Shown in pieces: positions 15,789-24,147 of a DNA stretch of 64,000 bases. The stretch lies in NCBI RefSeq assembly GCF_000711975.1, contig NZ_JONT01000002.1:62001-126000 (forward strand). The letters are read 5' to 3'. Positions within the stretch are counted from its first letter, which is position 1. Every line of letters starts with the position of its first letter. This stretch comes from Desulfofalx alkaliphila DSM 12257. GTDB taxonomy: Bacteria; Bacillota; Desulfotomaculia; Desulfotomaculales; Desulfohalotomaculaceae. A program made the translations under genes and the position numbers. A model generated the notes under the pieces. It had not been told where the DNA came from, did no database searches, and worked only from the letters and a program-made list of their open reading frames with translations.

Positions 15789-16640
15789 ATGAAAGTTAAA
15801 AACAGCAAAGCGGTAAAAAAATACCGGGGCGGCAATATCACTGCCGCATTTGGAGCGGAACTACTGGTGCATGGAACCACCGGTATACCAAACCTCCTTT
15901 TAAAGTATTATAAAAAGATGGATCTTAGTGACAGCGAAATGATGCTCTTGATTAACCTAATTAGGTTTCGTACCAATGAACAAAATCTTTACCCCACAGT
16001 GGAGGAATTGGGCCAATGGGTAAACGGCGGGGCAGAAAAGGCAGCCTACTTACTGGAAAGGTTATTAGAAAAGGAGATAGTGGCAATTACCCAATATTAT
16101 GACTATGGTATGGATGCAGTGGTGGACGGGCTGGACTTTGAACCGCTGTATGAAAAATTATCTGAGCTTTGGGCCTGTGACAAGGTGCAAGAAATTGAGC
16201 AAACCGAAAATTTATTAGATAAATCAACCCGGAACAGCAAGGTGATTTCGGAAGATGTGCCAAGCTCGACCCTTGATGAGGGACAAGTACTGAACATTTG
16301 TACCGTCTTTGAACGGGAGTTTGCCCGACCGCTGTCGCCAATAGAAGTGGATCGTATTCGTCAGTGGGTAAATGAGACCGACAGTGTAATTATTATGGAA
16401 GCACTGCGGCGGGCGGTGTTAATGGGCAAAAATAACTTCCGCTACATAGATGCCATAATTATGGAGTGGCGCAAAAATAATCTGCGTACCCTGCAAGATA
16501 TTGCTAGGTATGATGAGGAGTTTCAGCAGCGTCGGGCCAGCCGGGGGACAGTGGATTTTAAAAGGCAGCAAAAAAGCACCGGGTCGCCCCAGGGAATGGA
16601 CGAACGCAAAAAAATGTTTGATTCTTTGCTAATGAGTTAA
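15789..16640 (+). CDS. DnaD-domain replication initiation protein
   Basis: This 283-aa protein has an N-terminal winged-helix DnaD domain (about 30-120: SDSEMMLLINLIRFR ... TVEELGQWV) and a C-terminal DnaD/DnaB-like helical domain (about 165-245), ending in FRYIDAIIMEWRKNNLRT, which matches the family's YIxxILxxWxxxGI motif. DnaD helps remodel origin DNA and recruit the helicase loader. The next gene, 19 nt on, encodes a DnaC/DnaI-like ATPase, which supports the role. ATG 15789 is preceded by AAGGGGGACGGTGAC. Confidence 0.88.
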   Translation: MKVKNSKAVKKYRGGNITAAFGAELLVHGTTGIPNLLLKYYKKMDLSDSEMMLLINLIRFRTNEQNLYPTVEELGQWVNGGAEKAAYLLERLLEKEIVAITQYYDYGMDAVVDGLDFEPLYEKLSELWACDKVQEIEQTENLLDKSTRNSKVISEDVPSSTLDEGQVLNICTVFEREFARPLSPIEVDRIRQWVNETDSVIIMEALRRAVLMGKNNFRYIDAIIMEWRKNNLRTLQDIARYDEEFQQRRASRGTVDFKRQQKSTGSPQGMDERKKMFDSLLMS

Positions 16641-16659
16641 CTAAGGCGGTGTTCTTTAT

Positions 16660-17388
16660 ATGGCAGAATGTGAGTTATGTGGCGGCAGAGGTTTGATCAT
16701 AAAAAAAGGAGTGGCTACCAGGTGCCCCTGTATGAAAAAAAAGGCCTTTAAGGCTGTTTACCGGCGCTCTGGCTTGACACCCTTGATGCAGCAGTGTACC
16801 TTTGAAAATTTTAATTTTCAATATTATGCCGAAGATAAGTTTGATGAAGTAAAGGGCTACAGCTATGCCCAAACAGCCCGCCTAACTTACAATGCAGCCA
16901 AGGAATTTACCGAGCGTTTTTTAAAGGATCCCCATACCGAGGGGTTAATGTTTACAGGACCGGTGGGCAGTGGTAAAACATATTTGGCCTGTTGTATTGC
17001 TAACGAGGTTATACAAAAGGGCAGCAGGGCCCTATTTGTGGTGGTACCCGATTGGCTCGATCAAATACGGTCTACCTATTCGCCCCAAGGGGCCCGGGAA
17101 GTAAATGAGCAAACCCTGATTGATGAGGCCCGTGAGGTACCGCTTTTGATTTTGGATGACCTGGGAGTACACAATTATACCCAGTGGACTGTTAATAAGC
17201 TGTATTCCCTTATCAATTATCGCCTTAACCATTGCTTGGCGACCATTGTCACCACCAATTTAACGGCTTTGGAACTTTCAGAGCATTTGGGTGAACGAAC
17301 AACTTCTCGGCTGTTTCAAATCTGCAAGGCTTATCGTTTGCTGGTGGACAAGAATATAAGGTATGTGAATTATTTAAGAACCCCCTAA
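16660..17388 (+). CDS. DnaC/DnaI-like helicase loader ATPase with N-terminal zinc finger
   Basis: The 242-aa product begins with a zinc-binding motif (CELCGGRG ... TRCPCMKKK). An AAA+ core follows: Walker A TGPVGSGKTYLA, Walker B LLILDDLGVHN, sensor 1 ATIVTTNLT and an arginine-finger region EHLGERTTSRLFQIC. This is the layout of DnaI/DnaC helicase loaders. It probably loads the replicative helicase together with the DnaD-like protein just upstream. The stop codon lies in the loop of the terminator hairpin. Confidence 0.88.
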   Translation: MAECELCGGRGLIIKKGVATRCPCMKKKAFKAVYRRSGLTPLMQQCTFENFNFQYYAEDKFDEVKGYSYAQTARLTYNAAKEFTERFLKDPHTEGLMFTGPVGSGKTYLACCIANEVIQKGSRALFVVVPDWLDQIRSTYSPQGAREVNEQTLIDEAREVPLLILDDLGVHNYTQWTVNKLYSLINYRLNHCLATIVTTNLTALELSEHLGERTTSRLFQICKAYRLLVDKNIRYVNYLRTP

Positions 17389-17412
17389 TTGCAGGGGGTT
17401 TTTTATTTTTAT
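17379..17412 (+). terminator. Terminator of the dnaD-loader operon
   Basis: AACCCCCT / AGGGGGTT with a short loop containing the stop codon, followed by TTTTTATTTTT. Confidence 0.9.
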
Positions 17413-17481
17413 GGTATAAATTTCCTGAATATGGACATACTTATCATGACAAAATATGCACGAGCCAGAAAGGAGGAAAAA

Positions 17482-18189
17482 ATGAACATAAAAATCCGTT
17501 TGCTCGCCGTTACATTGGCAACTGCCATGGTACTTTTATTAGTGCTCAGTGGGGTGGCGATGGCAGGTGAGGATACGGTGCCGCCAGAAATTCAGATTGC
17601 CCTTGAAGAGCCGTCTGAATCTGGTAACCTTTACGTGGTACAGCAAGGAGATACGCTATATGCAATTAGCAGAAACCATAATATTACAGTGGGCACATTG
17701 ATGAGGCACAATGGTTTGAAAACCACTACCATTTGGCCGGGACAAAAATTATACCTGCCCCACAGTGACCAAGCAAAGGTGGCAGAGGTGCTATCCCGCA
17801 GTAATTACAATGTCACCAGGGATGATATTATGCTGATGGCACGTTTGATACATGCCGAAGCCCGCGGGGAAAGTTTTATGGGTAAGGTAGCGGTGGGGGC
17901 GGTGATATTAAACCGCATTGATAGCCCACTTTTTCCAAATACAATTCGCGATGTGATAATGGAAAAAACATCGCATGTTTACCAATTTAGCCCGGTGGGA
18001 GATGGGTCAATTAATTTAGAACCGTGCGAGAAGTCAATTGAAGCGGCACTGGAAGCTTTAAGCGGCGTAGACCCCACAGGCGGCGCACTGTTCTTTTATA
18101 ACCCAGAAGCCACCACAGACCAATGGATTCGTTCATTGCCTGTGGTAACGCGAATTGGCAATCACTTGTTTGCATCCACCCGGGCGTAA
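17482..18189 (+). CDS. LysM plus SleB/CwlJ-type cell-wall hydrolase
   Basis: The start was set at ATG 17482 (AAAGGAGGAAAAA before it); in-frame sequence upstream lacks a ribosome-binding site. The 235-aa product has a signal peptide (LATAMVLLLVLSGVAMAG), one LysM domain (LYVVQQGDTLYAISRNHN to WPGQKLYLP, about 50-94) and a hydrolase_2 domain (LMARLIHAEARGESFMGKVAVGAVILNR, with the catalytic Glu in HAEARGE). SleB enzymes are lytic transglycosylases that degrade spore cortex at germination; related copies act in vegetative walls. It is exported and monocistronic. Confidence 0.9.
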   Translation: MNIKIRLLAVTLATAMVLLLVLSGVAMAGEDTVPPEIQIALEEPSESGNLYVVQQGDTLYAISRNHNITVGTLMRHNGLKTTTIWPGQKLYLPHSDQAKVAEVLSRSNYNVTRDDIMLMARLIHAEARGESFMGKVAVGAVILNRIDSPLFPNTIRDVIMEKTSHVYQFSPVGDGSINLEPCEKSIEAALEALSGVDPTGGALFFYNPEATTDQWIRSLPVVTRIGNHLFASTRA

Positions 18190-18210
18190 AGGGTATGGCT
18201 CGTTGTAAAC

Positions 18211-18232
18211 GGCGGACTTTGTCCGCCTTTTT
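18211..18232 (+). terminator. Terminator of the SleB-like gene
   Basis: GGCGGAC-TTT-GTCCGCC stem-loop followed by TTTTT, 21 nt after the stop codon. Confidence 0.9.
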
Positions 18233-18303
18233 AGTTTGTGCAGTAATTTGCTTAATTATTGGTAATAATTTTAATAGCTAAATATTTCTAAAGGGGTGAG
18301 CCG

Positions 18304-20379
18304 GTGAAAAATAAATGGCATCTTATCTTGCTGATATTTTTATCTTTCTTAATGCTGACAGGATGCAGCCTAAAGGGCTTGCCTGACCCACAGGTACCCG
18401 AGGCCTCAAGGGTGCTGGACTCCTCCGGGCAGTTAGTCACCACCATAGGGGAGCAAAACCGTATTCCTGTTAATTTAGAAGATGTATCACCCCATATGAG
18501 CCAGGCCCTGTTGGCAATAGAAGATACCCGGTTCTACAATCATAAGGGAATAGATGTGATGGGACTGGCCCGGGCGGCATATGTGAATTTGCGCGCCCGG
18601 AAAGTTGTAGAAGGTGGGAGCACCATCACCCAGCAGCTGGCTAAAAACTTATACCTTACCCATGATCGTACAGTGGTACGCAAACTGAAAGAAATGTACT
18701 ATGCCATACAACTGGAGCGGCATTATACTAAAGATGAGATATTAAATCAGTATCTAAACGCCGTTTACTTTGGGCAGGGGGCTTACGGTGTAGAAGCGGC
18801 AGCGAGGATTTACTTTCAGAAAAAGGCCTCAGAGTTGACATTGGCCGAAAGTGCCATGTTGGCCGGTTTTGTTAGGGGGCCGGGCATTTATCCTGAACCG
18901 GGCAACTTTGATCTTGCCAAGGAAAGGCAGGCCCTTGTGCTGCAGCGAATGGCGGAGGTGGGATATATTTCAGACACCGAAAGGGAGCAAGCGGCAGATG
19001 AAATTATTGAATTAGCTGTGGCACCATTGGCTACCCGCCGGGCAGCATATTTTGTGGCTGAAATTATTGAAGAGCTGGGAAGCATTCTGCCTGGCGGTAA
19101 AGAAGCCATATACACCCAGGGCTTGCAAATAGAAACCACCTTGGATTTAAAAATGCAGTTGGCTGCTGAACAGGCTGTGGCTGAAATACTGGAAGACAGA
19201 GACGATGAACTGCAGGCAGCCCTGGTGGCCATAAACCCAGAAAACGGACATATAACTGCCATGGTGGGTGGCAGAAATTACGGAGAATCACAGTTTAACC
19301 GGGCCTTGGCTAAGCGACAACCGGGCTCTGCCTTTAAACCATTTGTTTATGCCACTGCCCTAGAGCAGGGATTAACGGCGGCAAACACTTACTTTTGCAA
19401 ACCCACAGAAATACCTCAACCGGTGGGTGAACCATATCGTCCATCGGATTATGGGGAAAAATATCACTACAGGTCTTTCACCCTTAAAGAAGCCTTAAAG
19501 ATATCCGATAATGTGGTGGCAGTGCAGGTGAACAATCAGGTGGGGCCCAGGGCGGTGGCAGATCTGGCAAGGCGTTTGGGCATACAGAGCAAACTGGACC
19601 CGGTGCATTCTTTGGCCCTGGGTACTTCAGAGGTATCCCCTTTAGAGATGGCCTCAGCCTTTGGGGTCTTTGCCAATGGAGGCATTGCCGCTAAGCCAAT
19701 TTACTTCACCAGGGTGATGGACAGGGACGGCCAAGAGTTGATCAGCAGGCGCACTGAACTTAGCAGGGTGATGGATGAGCGTCATTCCTATATTATTACC
19801 GATATGATGAAAAGCGTATTTGAGCCGGGGGGCACTGCAGAACATTTGTCTAGGATAATAAACCGTCCGGCAGCGGGCAAAACGGGCACCACAGATAACT
19901 ATAACGATGCCTGGTTTGTGGGTTATACCCCCCAGGTTACGGCAGCGGTTTATGTGGGTTACGATGTTGGTAACCAGGAGGAAGGGGGTACCAGACCGGT
20001 GGGTACGGGCAGCGCGGTGGCAGGTCCTATCTGGGCCAGTTTTATTAGCAATGCCTTGAGCGATGAAACTCCCGAGGATTTTACAGTTCCGTCGGGCATT
20101 GTTTTCCGGGAAGTAAGTGCAAGGGACGGTTTACTGCCATCCCCGGCCACCGCCGATACTATAGAAGTGGCCTTTATAGAGGGAACAGAGCCGGTGATAA
20201 CTTCCACCGGAGACAGACGCAGGCCTGGGCCGGGGCAGTCTCTTAGGGAGCCGGACCGATTTGGAGAGGATGAGGATGAAGACGAAGGAGATGAGTTAGA
20301 TTTAGAAAGGCAGCGATTTACTTTTCCCTGGAATACTTTGTTACGGGGCAGGAAATACAACTTTTTAAATGGAAATTAA
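18304..20379 (+). CDS. Class A penicillin-binding protein with a lipobox
   Basis: The 691-aa product contains a glycosyltransferase-51 domain (EDTRFYNHKGID, GGSTITQQLAKN, AYGVEAAARIYF) and a transpeptidase domain with SxxK at S342-K345 (PGSAFKPF), SDN near 401 and KTG at 526. It makes and cross-links peptidoglycan. Its N-terminus is unusual: MKNKWHLILL followed by LMLTGC, a lipobox with Cys21, instead of a plain membrane anchor, so it may be a lipoprotein. The C-terminal tail is acidic (GEDEDEDEGDELDLE) then basic. GTG 18304 follows AAAGGGGTGAGCC. Confidence 0.92.
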   Translation: MKNKWHLILLIFLSFLMLTGCSLKGLPDPQVPEASRVLDSSGQLVTTIGEQNRIPVNLEDVSPHMSQALLAIEDTRFYNHKGIDVMGLARAAYVNLRARKVVEGGSTITQQLAKNLYLTHDRTVVRKLKEMYYAIQLERHYTKDEILNQYLNAVYFGQGAYGVEAAARIYFQKKASELTLAESAMLAGFVRGPGIYPEPGNFDLAKERQALVLQRMAEVGYISDTEREQAADEIIELAVAPLATRRAAYFVAEIIEELGSILPGGKEAIYTQGLQIETTLDLKMQLAAEQAVAEILEDRDDELQAALVAINPENGHITAMVGGRNYGESQFNRALAKRQPGSAFKPFVYATALEQGLTAANTYFCKPTEIPQPVGEPYRPSDYGEKYHYRSFTLKEALKISDNVVAVQVNNQVGPRAVADLARRLGIQSKLDPVHSLALGTSEVSPLEMASAFGVFANGGIAAKPIYFTRVMDRDGQELISRRTELSRVMDERHSYIITDMMKSVFEPGGTAEHLSRIINRPAAGKTGTTDNYNDAWFVGYTPQVTAAVYVGYDVGNQEEGGTRPVGTGSAVAGPIWASFISNALSDETPEDFTVPSGIVFREVSARDGLLPSPATADTIEVAFIEGTEPVITSTGDRRRPGPGQSLREPDRFGEDEDEDEGDELDLERQRFTFPWNTLLRGRKYNFLNGN

Positions 20380-20413
20380 ATAGTATTCCTTAAATTAATT
20401 ACACGGCCCACCG

Positions 20414-20872
20414 ATGGCGGCATTACAGGGGGTTAGAGAGTTGTCAAGGGACCTATCTCTTCTGCTGGCAAAAAAGTTTAATCTTAATGAAGAACAAGGG
20501 CAAATTTTAGTCACCCCCATAAGAAATTTAAACCGCCGCCAAAGAAAGATATTGTTTGAGGAATTAAGGCCCAAGCAGCGGGATATGCGCATCTATTTAG
20601 AGGAACAGTACTACCTGCAAGGTGAAGAGCAAAGGCAGCGATGGGTAGATGAGACAGTAACCAGTATATTTAATAACGGTGGCGAGCCCAATACAGTGGA
20701 TGCACTTATGATGGAAATTGTAGGAAGGATAGAAATATTGCACCGGGTAAAAAAGCGCAGTATAAAAACCCAGCAACCCTTAAAGGCCATGTCCGGCAGC
20801 GGTAGCTTCACCTTTTTTATAACCATTGTGGCAGTGCTTACGGCAGTTGTACTGCTGATTATGAACATATAA
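20414..20872 (+). CDS. Hypothetical tail-anchored protein, 152 aa
   Basis: No family is recognised. The N-terminal 120 residues are charged and helical (LLLAKKFNLNEEQ, RRQRKILFEELRPKQRD), and the C-terminus is one membrane helix (FTFFITIVAVLTAVVLLIMNI) with almost nothing after it, the layout of a tail-anchored protein facing the cytoplasm. The ribosome-binding site is poor, so the exact start is uncertain. It follows the PBP gene by 34 nt and may be co-transcribed with it. Confidence 0.6.
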   Translation: MAALQGVRELSRDLSLLLAKKFNLNEEQGQILVTPIRNLNRRQRKILFEELRPKQRDMRIYLEEQYYLQGEEQRQRWVDETVTSIFNNGGEPNTVDALMMEIVGRIEILHRVKKRSIKTQQPLKAMSGSGSFTFFITIVAVLTAVVLLIMNI

Positions 20873-20874
20873 AA

Positions 20875-20894
20875 TCCGAGGCAGCTACCTCGGA
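20875..20894. terminator. Convergent hairpin terminator
   Basis: TCCGAGG-CAGCTA-CCTCGGA stem. On the minus strand TTTTAT follows, so it serves the 20934-21203 gene best; on the plus strand it also ends the 152-aa gene. Confidence 0.65.
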
Positions 20895-20933
20895 AATCTA
20901 TTTAAGCGGCTGTGTCCGGCAGTCACCAAGACC

Positions 20934-21203
20934 TTAGCTCAGAGAAGCTTTCTGTGCTGCCAATGCCGCTTCAACCATGTTTAATGGGTTGGTATCACCT
21001 ATATAGCGCAGTGTGCCATTTTCCTGAAATCTAACGGTTGCCTGATAACGCCCGTCGGAAAAGGTTAGTAAACCGGTGCTGGTGCACCAGCTTAAAGGGC
21101 GTAAATCCAGGTGATTACCTTCCCAATCCTTGCCAAAGGGCGATGCCTCAACATAGGCAATGGCTTCTTCGGTGGTTAAGTTCGTAAACCAAGTTTCTTT
21201 CAT
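20934..21203 (-). CDS. Hypothetical protein, 89 aa
   Basis: No family is recognised. It is preceded by AAGGAAGGTGAAAATCA before ATG 21203, a good ribosome-binding site. The sequence looks like a small alpha/beta domain: an N-terminal helix (TTEEAIAYVEASPFG), then strands (STGLLTFSDGRYQATVRFQENGTLRYIGD) and a C-terminal helix (NMVEAALAAQKA). It is soluble. It is transcribed divergently from selD. Confidence 0.6.
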   Translation of the reverse strand: MKETWFTNLTTEEAIAYVEASPFGKDWEGNHLDLRPLSWCTSTGLLTFSDGRYQATVRFQENGTLRYIGDTNPLNMVEAALAAQKASLS

Positions 21204-21548
21204 TGATTTTCACCTTCCTTGAGTAGTAATTTAATATATGGACTGATCTAATATATGGTATCTTGTCCGTTAATTCACAAGAGTATACAAATTATTGCAG
21301 GCGATGTCAAAAGGGAAGAAAGGTTTTTATGGTGCAAGTACCTTAAATAAAATATAAAAATCCGGTGATAAGTGACAAATGTTTGTACTTTTAATCTCAA
21401 ATCATATAACCGCCGGTTAACAGCTTAGTAATTTGAGTTATATATAACAAAGAAGAATAATACGAATAAAGGACAATCCAAGACAAAAGGGAAAATACTT
21501 ATATTATTCTCATGTTTGGCTTAAACTTTTAGGAAAGGGGGGACGAAG
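21204..21548. other. 345-bp intergenic region between a small gene and selD
   Basis: It holds two direct copies of TAATATATGG (21232-21241 and 21249-21258, 17 nt apart) and an imperfect palindrome AACCGCCGGTT near 21410. The remainder is AT-rich. It must contain the divergent promoters, but no convincing -35/-10 pair for selD was found, and no coding region is supported. Confidence 0.35.
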
Positions 21549-22589
21549 GTGGATAAGAAACAAGCAAAATTAACCCAAATGACCAAAGCTTCCGGCTGAG
21601 CGGCCAAAATCGGGCCCGATACCTTATCGCAAGTTTTGCGATGCTTACCTCGAATAAATGACCGGAATCTATTGGTTGGCCTTGATACGTCAGATGATGC
21701 CGCCGTCTATCAAGTAAGTGCTGATGTGGCCGTCATCCAAACGCTGGATTTCTTTCCGCCCATGGTCGATGACCCCTTTGTGTTTGGCCAAATTGCAGCT
21801 GCCAACGCCCTCAGTGATGTATACGCCATGGGTGGCAGACCGGTACTGGCTTTAAATATTGTTTGCTTTCCAAGTTGCCTACCCACCGATGTGCTTGCCG
21901 AAATTCTAAAGGGCGGTGCTGATAAGGTTAATGAGGCCGGTGCAGTGATTGCCGGGGGTCACTCGGTGCAAGATGATGAACCCAAATACGGTTTGGCAGT
22001 CACTGGCTTGGTGCATCCGGATGAAATGTTATCAAATGCCACGGCGGCACCGGGTGACGTACTGGTACTTACCAAACCCCTGGGCACAGGAATAATAAAT
22101 ACCGCAGTGAAAGGTAATTTAGCAGATGATGAAGCTATTTCTCAGGCAGTAAAGTATATGGCGATGCTAAATGCAACCGCTGCCCAAGGGATGATTGAAG
22201 TGGGGGTAAATGCCTGTACCGATATTACCGGCTTTGGCCTGCTGGGCCACGCCGCAGAATTGGCCAGGGCCAGCAAGGTGGCCCTGGAAATATGGGGCGA
22301 TAAATGTCCGGTGCTGCCGGGGACAAAAGAGCTGGCCCGAATGGGCATGATCCCTGGGGGTGCATATACCAATCGACAGTATTTAGGTGATGATGTTAGC
22401 ATTAAAGAAAGTGTGGCCAGAGAAATACAAGATATATTGTTTGACCCCCAGACCTCCGGAGGGCTGCTGATCAGTGTGCCGGAAGAAAGGGTTGACCAAC
22501 TGCTAAAGGAAATGCAACGAAGGAAGGTGCCGGCAGTGGCGGTGGGAACTGTTAAACCTGCTGCCCAACACCTAATTTCTGTAATATAG
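21549..22589 (+). CDS. selD: Selenophosphate synthetase, a selenocysteine protein (in-frame UGA)
   Basis: Read from GTG 21549 (AAAGGGGGGACGAAG before it), codon 17 is TGA (21597-21599) in the context LTQMTKASG-U-AAKIGPDTL, exactly where SelD has its catalytic Cys or Sec. Past it the frame stays open to 22589, for about 346 aa. Motifs: GLDTSDDAAVYQV, TLDFFPPMVDDPFVFGQIAAANALSDVYAMGG, VIAGGHSVQDDEPKYGLAVTG and DITGFGLLGHAAEL. SelD makes selenophosphate from selenide and ATP for Sec-tRNA and for other selenium cofactors. A hairpin follows the TGA at SECIS distance. yedF lies 12 nt downstream. A conventional start after the TGA would remove the catalytic loop. Confidence 0.95.
21626..21642 (+). 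promoter_or_regulatory. Bacterial SECIS-like hairpin of selD
   Basis: ATCGCAA-GTT-TTGCGAT is a 7-bp perfect stem that begins 26 nt after the UGA codon at 21597. Bacterial SECIS elements sit in the coding region shortly after UGA and show a small G/U-containing apical loop, which fits GTT. An additional inner pairing around ATCGGGCCCGAT (21609-21620) may extend the structure. Confidence 0.7.
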
Positions 22590-22601
22590 GAGTTGTTATA
22601 A

Positions 22602-23201
22602 GTGAGCTACAGAGAAATTGATAACTGCAAGCTGGCCTGTCCACAACCGGTAATCAACACAAAAAAGGCCTTAGAAGAAATAGAGCAAAACGGCACAGTG
22701 GTGTCTGTGGTAGACAACCGGGTGGCCAAAGAAAATGTAACCCGATTTGCTCAAAATGCCGGATATGAAGTTTCATCCGTTGAAAAAGAAGGCAAGTTTT
22801 TTATTACTATCAAAAAAGGGGAAGGCGCCCAGCCTTTTAAAACAGAAAGTGGCCCAGAAGCGGCCGGCGGTACCATTTATTCCGTTACCACCGATTCTTT
22901 GGGCCAAGGGCCACCGGAATTAGGATTTGTGCTTATGAAGGCCTTTATGAAAACCATTAATGAACTATCGCCGCCCCCGGCAGCTATAATTTTTATGAAT
23001 ACCGGAGTAAAACTGGCCTGTAAAGGTTCTGCAGTCTTAGAAGATCTAACGTCATTGCAGCAAAAGGGCGCTGAAATACTGGCCTGTGGTACCTGCCTGG
23101 ACTTCTTTGGTTTAAAAGATGAATTGAAGGTGGGCAAGGTCAGTAACATGTTTGAAATAGTGGAGAAGATGGGTTCAGGGAAAGTTATTACCATAGCTTA
23201 A
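22602..23201 (+). CDS. yedF: Selenium metabolism protein YedF (TusA-like plus DsrE-like)
   Basis: The 199-aa product has an N-terminal TusA/SirA domain (CKLACPQPVINTKKAL, the CPxP motif) and a C-terminal DsrE-like domain (VTTDSLGQGPPELGFVLMKAF, then GAEILACGTCLDFFGL). This two-domain form is called YedF and co-occurs with SelD in selenium-using anaerobes, where a role in selenium delivery is assumed but unproven. It follows selD by 12 nt, so it is in the same operon. The start is GTG 22602. Confidence 0.9.
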   Translation: MSYREIDNCKLACPQPVINTKKALEEIEQNGTVVSVVDNRVAKENVTRFAQNAGYEVSSVEKEGKFFITIKKGEGAQPFKTESGPEAAGGTIYSVTTDSLGQGPPELGFVLMKAFMKTINELSPPPAAIIFMNTGVKLACKGSAVLEDLTSLQQKGAEILACGTCLDFFGLKDELKVGKVSNMFEIVEKMGSGKVITIA

Positions 23202-23264
23202 AAGACTGCCACAACTGTCATTGACATTTATTAAAATTTATAGCATAATATAAGTTGTCGCTGA

Positions 23265-23341
23265 CGGGATGTGGCTCAGCTTGGTAGAGCGTTCGGTTCG
23301 GGACCGAAAGGTCGCAGGTTCAAATCCTGTCATCCCGACCA
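23265..23341 (+). tRNA. tRNA-Pro (CGG)
   Basis: This 77-nt cloverleaf has acceptor CGGGATG pairing with CATCCCG, anticodon loop TTCGGGA (anticodon CGG), T-arm GGTTCAAATCC and encoded CCA. It follows yedF closely and may be read through from the selD operon. Confidence 0.95.
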
Positions 23342-23345
23342 GTAT

Positions 23346-23388
23346 ATAACCCCCATCGGAATTGTCATTCCGGCGGGGGTTATTTTGT
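23346..23388 (+). terminator. Terminator after tRNA-Pro
   Basis: ATAACCCCC / GGGGGTTAT outer stem with an inner CGGAA / TTCCG stem, followed by TTTTGTG. Confidence 0.88.
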
Positions 23389-23424
23389 GTCCGAATGTTA
23401 AAAAGGAGCCTTTTCTATTATCAA

Positions 23425-24090
23425 CTAGTTGTTGAGGAGAGCTTTTATGTTACTTTCCACTAGGCGGGCACCCATCTCAAATGCCTTCTGGCAATCGATG
23501 GGGAACTGTTTTGCCCTTACCTGAGCCTTGTGCTTCTCATTGAACATGGAGGCCTCGTATTTGGAGTAATCATCGAACTGATAGGTATCGTTGCTGACAA
23601 GAATTTCAGAAGGGCCGCCCAAGCGTTCCAACAAGGATTTATAATGATTGAACAGGGCCTTGTAACCAAGCTTTTCCATTAAGTCCGAAGGGACGTTCAT
23701 TGTATAAATGAAAGCGGATGAAAGCTTTCCTTGGAAGGTGGAGCGGTCCCCAAGGTTATAGGTCATGGTCGAAAACAGCAGTCGCTCTAAGAATGACAGC
23801 ATCATCCCCGTGATGTTTGAAAAATAGATTGGAGTGCCCAGTAAAAGCAGGTCACAAGAGCTGATCTTATCCAAAACATTTGTCAGATCGTCCTGCATGG
23901 CACAGCGCCCCAAGGCGCCGCCTTTTCTTTTGCAGGAAAAACAACTGATACAGCCCCTGTATTTTAAGTCATACAGGTGAGTTATTTCCGTCTGTGCCCC
24001 CACAGAAGCTGCACCGTCCAAAGCCTTTTGCAGCAAGGTTGCGGTATTCCAGTTTTTCCTCGGACTTCCGTTTACAGCAATTACCTTCAT
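23425..24090 (-). CDS. Flavodoxin-family iron-sulfur flavoprotein / FMN reductase-like
   Basis: The 221-aa product has the FMN-binding start VIAVNGSPRKNWNTATLL and a compact cysteine motif CISCFSCK...GRC (CX2CX2CX9C), like that binding a [4Fe-4S] cluster in archaeal/clostridial iron-sulfur flavoproteins. LLLGTPIYFSNITGMMLSFLERL is a second FMN-contact region. It probably moves electrons between ferredoxin-like donors and small acceptors. ATG 24090 follows TTAGGAGGTTAG. The 57-nt gap from the sensor kinase gene on the same strand suggests it could be cotranscribed with the two-component pair. Confidence 0.82.
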   Translation of the reverse strand: MKVIAVNGSPRKNWNTATLLQKALDGAASVGAQTEITHLYDLKYRGCISCFSCKRKGGALGRCAMQDDLTNVLDKISSCDLLLLGTPIYFSNITGMMLSFLERLLFSTMTYNLGDRSTFQGKLSSAFIYTMNVPSDLMEKLGYKALFNHYKSLLERLGGPSEILVSNDTYQFDDYSKYEASMFNEKHKAQVRAKQFPIDCQKAFEMGARLVESNIKALLNN

Positions 24091-24147
24091 AAGAATACTA
24101 ACCTCCTAATCTTTCAATACCGGTTCTAACCATTTTGTATCCCTAAT

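Noticed and set aside
21636-22589. Conventional selD start at 21636 downstream of the TGA
   Set aside because: It removes the catalytic loop KASG-U-AAKIG and lacks a ribosome-binding site, while GTG 21549 has a strong one.
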